A DNA stretch of 64,000 nt from Pseudocercospora fijiensis CIRAD86 (Eukaryota; Ascomycota; Dothideomycetes; Mycosphaerellales; Mycosphaerellaceae), in assembly GCF_000340215.1 (NCBI RefSeq), contig NW_006921532.1, positions 4,663,126 to 4,727,125 of the forward strand, written 5' to 3'. This document shows positions 56,280 through 64,000 of the stretch, in pieces. The notes beneath the pieces were generated by a model that ran no database searches, was not told the DNA's origin, and was given only the letters and a program-made list of their open reading frames with translations. Numbering within the stretch: position 1 is the stretch's first letter; each line of letters opens with the position of its first letter. The translations under genes were made by a program, and so were the position numbers.

Positions 56280-59200
56280 CGCGATTTCCGACCCACCGAC
56301 AGTCTACGTGTCTCTATACTATATCTACTACCTACTCGGCAGATACTACGATAGGATGTTGTCGTCGATATTACTGCTACGGCTGCTTGCTACACTTAAG
56401 CTTCTCGCACGAGCGCCCTCGCTATATAGACCCTTAGTAGCTATAGGAATGCGAATGTTACGACTACTACGACGACTAATATAAGCCTATATTAACTGCT
56501 TAGTCGCCTCCTCTACCGTAATATCGTCTTCTTCTTTAACAGGTAGAGCGGTAGGGCTAGCGGTAGTAGAGGCAGATCGACTAGGGCCTAGCTAAGTACT
56601 ACGGCGCGTACGCTTTCGAGCAGATAGTGCATTAGAAGGCCTAGCAGGATCGGAGACCGTAGGGCTATCGGACGGAGGGTTAGAAGGAGCCGCTATAGCA
56701 GGTGTCTACTAAGTCTGCTGCTAAGTCTGCTACTAAGTTTGCTACTAAGTTTGCTAAGCTAGGCCGTGCTATATACCGGACTAGCGTATAGTGTTCGCGA
56801 AGGCAGATCGTCTTAAGGAGTTATTTAGGTTGCGCTAGTCGGCCTCTATCTGCTATAGAGTCCTATAGGTTACTAGACGTGGATCTGCTAAGCTGCCTTT
56901 AGCTCCCTGTTCTTCTACCGCCTATCTAGTAGCAGCAGCATCTTTAATAGCCTTCGTAGCAGCCTCCTGCTTCGCTTTCTATTCCGCCTTGTAGGCCTCC
57001 TAATTAGTATACATATCTTCGGCTATACTAATAATAGCAGCAAGCAGCTCGTCGAGATTAGTATCCTTATGCTGCTACTTATTTAATTCTAGTACGACTT
57101 GTAACAGCCTATCTCTATCGATATTCAAATCCTCCTAGGTCTCGTACGACCGAGTAAGAAGGAAGACCTCTAACACAGACTATATTAGCCTATCCTTTAT
57201 ATATATGCCGGCTAGTATGCGGAATAAGCGGTTCTTGCGTAGGTATAGGGCATCTACTTTCTTTAAGCACTACTCCTTAATGCGCTTAAGTGTATAGCTT
57301 AGCCTCGTGCCCTTACCTAGTAGGTTGACTAGCTTAATACGCTTAACTAGTAGTTTAGGTAGATCGGCCATTAGTTCTGTATTATAGAAGTTATAGCAGT
57401 CTCTCTAATCTGCCTAGCTAAGTAGATGCAGAAACTAGGTTAAGTACTCGCTATAGTGCTTATTTATTACTACGCGAAAGCAGCGACTAGGAATCTTAAG
57501 GTAATCGTTTAGTATACCTAAGAAGACCTTCGGGATATTCTTACGGCTCTCTAGCTTAGACGTGTTCTATATATTACTCTCCTTAGATTTTCCTCGCCTA
57601 CGGCTACTAGCAGCACTATCTCTAGCATCGGTATTAGCGTTACTATACACATTATCCTAATCGCTCGCACCGCCGACATCCTCGCTAGGAAGCTCTTATC
57701 GCAACCTACTCGGTCCGGCAGTGTATGCGCTACGGCCTCTACTACGAGCACCTCTGCCGCGAGCACCTCTGCCGCGACCGCTACGACTACGACTACGACT
57801 ACGACCGCTAGACTGCGACTACGCCTATACCTATACCTACGCTAGTAGAAGGATAGAAAGCATGCTAGCGCCTTCTAGCATACGCTTAATATAGTCTCCG
57901 CTATAGTATAGGACGAAGAAGAACGCCCGAGGCCGGTAGAAGTGTAGCTTATTAAAGAAGCCCTACGAATTCAGAAGCGCTAGTCGTCGAGCAATGCGTC
58001 TAAGTCGCTGCTAAAGGTCTCCTAGGTTACGAGTAATGTTAAACTTCTACTAGTATACATCCGCGATATTAGGTATATCTAATCTAATGCTTGCTACGGT
58101 AGTAGCTGCTATGCATCGAATATTAGAGTCTAGCTTATAATACTTATTATATCGATCGTCCTAGTCTAGCTTTAGCACCCTCGTAGTATAGAAGGAGATA
58201 GTACGGGTAACATTAACACCTAGACCTACGCCTAGGCTATACTAATACTTCTTAGTTAAATCCGGATTATCCTTAGTTAGATATAACAACTAGCTACGGG
58301 CGATATCGACGAAATTAGCGATATATTTACAGCCGTTAATAAATACTAGAGACTTGCGCATATTCTATAGCGTAGCAGATCCCTTCTTAATATCCTTGTC
58401 CTCGCTATTAGGAGTTAGTAGATAGGAGACCGCATTATTAATTACTATATATAGCATGTCGTAGTTAGTAAGATGCTCTCTCGGGATAAACTTAATAATA
58501 TACGTAATCTCTAGTCGATCGATACTACTACGGATAATCTTGGTCTCGTATAGATTAGGGCCTTTATCGCGTATGCCGGCATACTTCATCGCATACTTAG
58601 TGCACTCTTTATCTATAGTAGCCGATATTAATAGCGTACTAGTGTCGATACGTAGGCGATTACGTATTTAACCGACCTGCGAGTATTCGTTATAGAAACT
58701 AGAAGGCTCGCCCTAGTTATAGATTAGGTGCGCCTTATCGATAATAAGCAGACTAATACGCTCGCGGACCTCTAGTTCGTTTAGTAACGAAAGGAATTGC
58801 GGAGATGCTGCCTGTTCTAAACTAAGTAGGAGGTGCTAGACCTTGCCTTTTAGAATGTTCTTAAATATGCCTAGGTCGATCTTCTTAGTATCGGCAGAGA
58901 TATGCACTAAATAGACGAGGCTACTAGTATTGCTAGCTATACGCTCGATAGCTGCTGCTTGTTCGGCACCTAAGCGGTTTAATAGAACAACTTAAATAGT
59001 AATTATACTAGTTAGCATTGTAAAGCCCTAGAATAGCAAACTCTTTCCCTCGCCTATACGAGCAATAAACAGGACATTATTCTAGCTATAGATAAGTGCG
59101 TACATTACTATTTTCTACGGTAGAGTTAGTATATATTCTATACTAGGGTACTTGAAATCGAGGAGTTTAGTTAAGCCTTTCTCGATGATTTCCGCCTAGT

Positions 59201-59510
59201 ACTAGATAGTCTCTTTAAACTAGCCTGCTTGCTATACTAGTTCTTATACACGCGCGAGTAAGGTATCTAGATCCGTAATCTTCTCGATGCGTCGCTAGAA
59301 GTGCCGCGGCTAGTCTGATTTCAATTAAGGTAGCTTTATCGGCTTAATACCGAAGTCTAGACATATACGCGTAATAGCGGAACGACCTAGTAATAGTGCT
59401 TAATATAGCTCTTAGCGCTCGAGTCGCTGCTTCTTCTAGCGCGTAGCCTTCTTATTCTCGCGCTGCTTACGGCGCTACTTTTTAAACGCTATGCTAGACG
59501 CTAGGTACTA
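56280..59510 (-). pseudogene. RecQ-like superfamily II helicase frame, RIP-mutated
   Basis: A minus-strand frame of about 1,070 codons, broken by TAG/TAA. A Lys/Arg/Gln-rich start is followed by helicase motifs in order: ARIGEGKSLLF (Walker A, near 59,045), IIDKAHLIYN with the WGEPSSFYNEY-like continuation (motif II, near 58,735; DEAH is now DKAH by a TpG-to-TpA change), LLISATID (motif III, near 58,625), RCIAATTVASIRLDIPNIADV (motif V, near 58,060) and a QR-x-x-R-x-AR motif VI near 57,990. An Arg/Gly/Ser-rich linker (57,720-57,820) and a long charged C-terminal region follow. The motif set is that of RecQ-type DNA helicases, 3'-5' enzymes, which in fungi also occur as repeated telomere-linked genes. 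It is inactive here. Confidence 0.8.
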
Positions 59511-59602
59511 GACGCTAGGTACTAGATGCTAGACGCTAGGTACTAATACTAGATACTAGATACTAGATGCTAGATGCTAGATGCTAGATACTAGGTACTA
59601 GC
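59491..59602. repeat. Imperfect (CTAGATG/CTAGGTA)n array at the helicase 5' end
   Basis: About fifteen 7- to 9-base units built on CTAGATGCTAGATACTAGGT, lying at the start of the helicase frame. It resembles in sequence style the CTAG-rich array beyond the DUF6589-like frame. Confidence 0.85.
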
Positions 59603-60245
59603 TAGTGTTCGAGTCGGCGATATCGTTAGTTTAGCGCTAATCGAGTGCTAAAGGAATAGAAAAGTTAGCGAGTAGCGGCGGCAGCGAGGTCGAATTTGAA
59701 CCCTGTTTTAAGGATATACGGACCTTCGGCGGAGCCTATATAATACTTAAACTTTACAACTGCGTACTACGTTTATCGAGATTAGGCTACGGGTTAAAGT
59801 TCTAAGTACTAGAGGCTAAAGAGCTAGTTTGCCCTCTAGACTAAGCAGGCTATATAGGTTAAAATACAGAATAGATAGACACGCGGAGGTTATAGAGGGC
59901 ACTAGAAAGGTAGACCTCTAATGCTTTGTTATTACGGCTAGGTGTTGTTTGTTTAAAAGTAAATTATATAGAGATAGGCAAACGAGTTAGGCGAGACTAG
60001 CAATTTACGTTTCCTAATTATAATTCTTAAATTTGTAAAGCAATAGTATTATTAGAATACGCAGTTATCTTGTTAGTATAATTATCTAGGAACCGTCTCT
60101 ATTATGTACTATACTACGAGTGCTAGTTGTTGCGGTATTCGAGCTATAATGCCTACACTAGTAGGTAGTTAGTCGAAGCTGCACCCGCCCTAAACGGTTT
60201 AGCCTTAGGCGCTTCGCTAGAATGAGATCTCGAATAGCGCTAAAT
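59603..60245. other. 5' flank of the helicase frame, right edge of block C
   Basis: RIP-mutated, with a TATA-like TATATAATAC run near 59,740. No coding frame is recognised. It ends abruptly at about 60,245 where normal sequence begins, 136 bases before the likely QRI7 start. Confidence 0.45.
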
Positions 60246-60380
60246 CTAATGTAGTATAGTATAGAAATGGAAGTCACGAGCAGTACACATACGAATTCAA
60301 CCACGAAGCGCCTGAATGGAGGTAGCCGCTCGAGGAGCCTCGCGACAGAACATCGTGATACATTCACCCACTCCACCCAT

Positions 60381-61789
60381 ATGCGCTCTCTGCGCTGCAT
60401 CACGGCGCATCGACATGTAAGAACCTTGGCAAGACAGCTGCCATGCTGTCGCTCACTCCGGCGATGCCTCACTACGCTGGCCATAGAAACCTCCTGCGAC
60501 GACACATCAGTCGCGGTTGCAGAGCTCACGCCATCTTCGCTCGGCGGACGACTCCATGTGCACTACCACAACAAGATTACTGCGAACGCCGATGAATTCC
60601 GCGGAATCCACCCATTAATTGCCCTGAAGTCGCATCGGACGAGCCTCGCGCCAATGGTTCAAGAAGCATTGAGCACTGCTCCGCCATTGGACTTCATTTC
60701 TGTCACGCGAGGTCCTGGAATGCGTAGCAACCTGGCTGTTGGTGTGGACACTGCGAAAGGGCTCTCTCTTGGTCTGAGGATTCCCATTCTAGGATTGCAT
60801 CATATGCAAGCCCATGCCTTGACTCCGAGGCTTGTGCATGCGATGCGGAATTCTGGTGGATGCAGTTTGAATCAAGGCTTGAAACCCAGCTTTCCGTTCT
60901 TGACAGTACTGGCGAGTGGAGGCCATACGATGTTAACCTCGTCTCAAAGTCTGGTAGAGCACACGATTCTGGCAGAGACCCACGACATCGCCTTGGGCGA
61001 CTGTCTTGACAAGGCTGCCCGAGCAGTAGTACCTTTAGATGCAATACAAACTCCTTATGGGAAGGCTCTCGAAGATTTTGCCTTTCCTTCTGGCGAGTAC
61101 CAATACAGGCCTCCAGCCCGCCGGCAGGAGGAGCTTGAGCACCGCAGAACGCAATGGAACTGGTCGCTTGCGCCGCCTTTCTCGGAGAGTAAAAGTGGTG
61201 CCAAAACATCACGACGCATGGCATTCTCCTTCGCCGGGCTCTTATCCTTCGTAGAGCGTCTAATGTCTCAGAAGGTAGATGCGAATGGACGTTTGGCCTC
61301 AGAGGCACGTTTGCCAGAAGAAGTCTCCACTGACGAGCGCCGTGAACTGGCGCGCGAGGTTCAACGAGTTTGCTTCGAGCATTTGGCCTCCCGCATCTTA
61401 CTGCATCTTTCCTCTTCCAATGCAAACGATGTCAACGCGATCGTTGTCTCTGGAGGGGTTGCATCAAACCGATTTTTGAGACATGTAATGCGCGCTATGC
61501 TTGACGTTCGTGGCCATCGACATGTTGCATTGGAGTTTCCGCCCGTCGAACTCTGCACCGATAATGTAAGAGAGAGAAACTCGAAAGCAAATCACTGTCT
61601 CAAGCACCTGCTGACCATCGAGGATTGTTCTAGGCCTTAATGATTGCATGGGCTGGATTGGAGATGTGGAATGCCGGCTATCGGTCGACCTTGGATATTG
61701 AACCGATCAGGAAGTGGTCGATGGATGCAGCTGCTCCTGATGGTGGTATACTAGCGGTCGGAGGGTGGACTAACAATGGCAATATCTGA
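60381..61789 (+). CDS. QRI7: Mitochondrial tRNA N6-threonylcarbamoyladenosine synthase subunit, QRI7/OSGEPL1 type
   Basis: Two exons, 60381-61565 and 61634-61789, give 446 aa. The 68-base intron (donor GTAAGA, acceptor TTCTAG) joins ELCTDN to ALMIAWAGLEMWNAGY, the conserved family end; unspliced, the frame would end early in unrelated residues. The N-terminus MRSLRCITAHRHVRTLARQL is an Arg-rich, acid-free mitochondrial presequence. LAIETSCDDTSVA, GIHPLIALKSHR, TRGPGMRSNLAVG, the metal-binding HHMQAH and ASGGHT follow, all typical of Kae1/TsaD/Qri7. The enzyme adds threonylcarbamoyl to A37 of mitochondrial tRNAs reading ANN codons. An upstream in-frame ATG at 60267 would add 38 residues and start just inside the block C boundary. 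I prefer 60381 because the presequence starts there. Confidence 0.92.
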
Positions 61790-62023
61790 TTGTGAGCAAA
61801 GTAGGCGCATACCCATGTATACTTTGGGCGAAGTCGCCAAGTCAACAGTGTTCCTCCTGCCATGGGTGCCGTGACTTACGGTAGCGAAGTGGAGCCAGAG
61901 TACATGGACTTGGTGCGGGGCTTGGACGCATCCCACAGAGTTGTCCAGATCAGAAACATCTTGTTCAACGCATGACCAAAGGGCCGCAGAAAGCGGTCGC
62001 ACTGGTTGAGTAGCTTCTAAAAT
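61790..62023. other. Short intergenic region, QRI7 to dehydrogenase
   Basis: Contains the 3' end of QRI7 and the promoter of the next gene on the same strand. Nothing else is visible. Confidence 0.4.
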
Positions 62024-63027
62024 ATGGCACTGGCTACGCTTGGCATCATCAGCATTGGCGATATGGGGCTCGGCATTGCAAAGCTCCTGCTATCTCACAA
62101 TTTCAATGTCATTACGAATGTTCGTGGTCGCAGGTAAGTGGATCACTTCTGCGAAGGGGCTTCTTCTAATATTCTCGCAGTCCAGAAACGCAGGAGCGTG
62201 CCCGCAAAAATGGAATATCACTCGTCGACACCGACACGGCGCTGGTCGATGCAGCAGATGTCATCCTGTCCATTGTGCCACCGCGTGATTCGCTCACAGT
62301 CGCAAGGCGTATTTCCACTGCTTCAGGTTCTGCATCAAGGACCCGACCAAGCCCTCTCTGCTTTATAGATCTCAATGCAGTGAGCCCACGCACGGCTCGG
62401 GAAGTCAACGATCTTTTCGTGAATTCCAGCTCCAAAGTCAATTTCATCGACGGAGGGATTATCGGCGCACCGCCGAGCCTGAAAGAAGACGGCAGCTGGT
62501 ATCGTCCATCAATTCCGGTTTCTGGTCCCTACAAGCTTTTCCAGGCTCATCCAAACGGTGACAAGTTGGCAGAGGTGCTGAACATGAGACACCTTAACGA
62601 CACAATCGGCGCCGCAACCGGTTTAAAGATGTGCTTTGCGTCGCTTTCCAAGGGGTTTACTGCGCTTGCCATCCAATCCTTCACCACAGCCCACAGCCTA
62701 GGTGTTCTCAATGAGCTTAGACAACATCTTGATGACTTCTCCCCAGGTGTGCGGACACGCGCAGAAAGAGGTCTGGTCTCGATGCCTCCAAAAGCGTACA
62801 GATGGGTGAACGAAATGGAGGAAATTGCTGCAACCTTTGAGGCCGACGGCGGGTTTCAGATGGACGAATCGCCATTCAGGGCGATTGCAAATATCTACAA
62901 GCTTGTAGCTGACGAGACTGATCTAGGGTTGGAGAAGACCGAGGATCGCCATAGGGGAAAAAGCTCTGAAGACGTTGCAAAGCTCATTCTGGAAGGCACC
63001 ACCAGGCGGAAGATCAAGACGGATTAG
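62024..63027 (+). CDS. 6-phosphogluconate dehydrogenase-like NAD-binding protein (DUF1932 type)
   Basis: Two exons, 62024-62133 and 62181-63027, give 318 aa. The 47-base intron (GTAAGT donor, TCGCAG acceptor) splits a Ser codon and leaves the frame open throughout. The N-terminus LGIISIGDMGLGIAKLLL is the beta-alpha-beta nucleotide-binding loop of the beta-hydroxyacid dehydrogenase superfamily. DAADVILSIVPP and FIDLNAVSP follow, then DGGIIGAPP. The C-terminal part has GLKMCFASLSKGFTALAIQ, matching the DUF1932 helical domain with its conserved Lys. The substrate is unknown. Length fits the family (about 300 aa). Confidence 0.87.
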
Positions 63028-63563
63028 CACAAGATGGCGTACTTTGCTTCAAACCACGAGAACAGAGACGAAATCCTTCTTCTCTACCTTCTAGCGGAGT
63101 CGCAGGTGCAGGCGAGCGGCTGACGAAAAGATATATCGAGACTAAAGTCACCGCACGCTAAACGCCACGAAAAGGATGGATTGCAGCTGCAGCTGAATCG
63201 TAGTGCGACAGTACGTCTGTTCCCCTGCTAGCTCAGAGCTGATTCACATGTTGAGGCCGAATTTTCCATTGAGACGTAGCGGCACCTGGGTCCTCTAGCG
63301 ATTGTAGACACCTTGCGCGACTGCCTCGAACTTGCATATTCCATCGGCTTGGAGTGACATACTCCAAAGCCAGTAGAACGCCGGATTTTAAATGAGCAAA
63401 CCATTCGTGGATTGTCGAGTGGCTATACTGGCCATATTTTGGGCAATGAGACAGCTGTATTGAAGTCTTGAATCGCAGTGAACTTCAAACTTCCTGAGCA
63501 CCGGTCAGAGGCTTCAATCTGGCACCTGGATTCTTCATTGTCGACAACTAGATCTCGTACTGA
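63028..63563. other. Intergenic between convergent genes
   Basis: Normal composition. No gene or repeat was noticed. Confidence 0.4.
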
Positions 63564-64000
63564 TTAGGCAAGGCATGCTTGGATCCATCCACCTACCAGA
63601 AGAGTCAGTACGGGCTCAGTGAACAGGTACCAAAATACATATACTCACCTGCGAAGAATGCCAAGCTACATATCCATTGAGCAACTCCAAAAGCTCCCTG
63701 AATATCGTTCTTGTGACATGCCCAGGCGACGGCAAATACCAGACTTACGAACGCGAAGAATAGATTTACACACATCCATACACGATCAGGCATAAAGCCT
63801 TCTACAAGATGAACTCCCCAGCCCACGCCTAAGGCCAACCTCCCCTTCTTCTTCGGCACTCGGAGGTAAGCGATCATTTCTCCGTCGTACTCCTCTGGAT
63901 GCTTGAACAGATGCAAGAGGTACTGACTGCCCACCGGGGGGATCAAGTCTCCGGGCTCGAAGGAATAATCAATCTTACCAGTTGGTGGCATATCAGGCGT
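63564..64000 (-). CDS. Partial membrane protein gene, 5' end beyond the window
   Basis: The minus-strand frame from the right edge encodes at least 114 residues, with DYSFEPGDLIPPVGSQYLLHL, a Lys-rich KKKGRLALGVGWG segment and two hydrophobic helices (VNLFFAFVSLVFAVAWAC and an ICSLAFFAG stretch). A strong donor GTGAGT at 63648 and an acceptor GGTAG at 63593 suggest a 56-base intron. The last exon would then be 63564-63592, ending GGWIQACLA. Without splicing the protein would end SLSPY at 63605. A Met at 63989-63991 exists, but the gene may start further upstream. The family is not recognised. Confidence 0.5.

Larger units (their letters stand above)
49880..60245. mobile_element. Block C: RIP-mutated two-gene region, possible single element
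   Basis: About 10.4 kb of TpA-rich DNA between the lipase and QRI7 genes. It contains a DUF6589-like frame on + (50,700-53,940) and a RecQ-like helicase frame on - (56,280-59,510) with their 3' ends facing each other across a 2.3-kb repeat-bearing spacer. Near the left edge (about 49,962-49,981) GCCTAAAGCTAAACCG resembles GCCTAAGGCTAAACCG read on the other strand near the right edge (about 60,203-60,218), a weak hint of terminal inverted repeats. No target duplication was found. It could be one element or two adjacent ones. Confidence 0.55.

Noticed and set aside
60703..61425. 240-codon open frame on the minus strand
   Set aside because: It is antisense to QRI7, whose motifs and splice sites are convincing.

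Overview
The window comes from a filamentous ascomycete (Pezizomycotina, most likely a Dothideomycete). The evidence is protein-coding genes with short GT-AG introns (47 to 143 bases), typical fungal families (ERV41, a Yox1-type homeodomain factor, a PDE2-type cyclic-nucleotide phosphodiesterase, a DUF3336/patatin lipase, mitochondrial QRI7), and large transposon blocks mutated by repeat-induced point mutation (RIP). In those blocks CpA has almost everywhere become TpA, and TpG has become TpA. As a result Gln (CAA/CAG) and Trp (TGG) codons have become TAA/TAG, and long coding frames survive that are broken only by TAA and TAG.

Layout. Block A (1 to about 22,690) is all degraded mobile DNA: a Ty3/gypsy relic on + (protease, RT, RNase H, integrase), a 912-codon orphan frame on + (5680-8418), two tandem copies of one Ty3/gypsy chromovirus on - (about 9.4-15.1 and 15.1-20.85 kb), and a Tc1-like DD34E transposase on -. 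A 23-base quasi-palindrome occurs five times in the first 9.4 kb. From 22.7 to 41 kb the DNA is ordinary and gene-bearing: an SDR, ERV41, a homeodomain factor, an NmrA-like protein, a small secreted cysteine-rich protein, a conserved coiled-coil protein, a small membrane protein and a PDE2-type phosphodiesterase, plus two MITE-like elements and a tandem duplication. Block B (about 41.0-44.4 kb) is a RIP-mutated Mutator-like element whose left inverted repeat is mutated and whose right one is not. Just beyond it lies a 642-bp non-autonomous hAT element with a perfect 8-bp target duplication. A DUF3336/patatin lipase gene follows (47.06-49.53 kb). Block C (about 49.9-60.25 kb) is the most unusual part: a DUF6589-like frame on + and a RecQ-like superfamily II helicase frame on -, tail to tail, around a repeat-rich spacer. 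Both are RIP-mutated and they may be parts of one roughly 10-kb two-gene element. The window ends with QRI7, a 6-phosphogluconate-dehydrogenase-like gene and part of a membrane protein gene.

The host genes are mostly unrelated single genes, not a cluster. They serve ER-Golgi transport, transcription, cAMP signalling, lipid metabolism and mitochondrial tRNA modification. The candidate effector-like gene at 33.57 kb sits beside MITEs and RIP-like sequence, a setting common for fungal effectors. Coordinates of element ends are approximate unless terminal repeats are described. Gene models were spliced by eye from reading frame and splice consensus.
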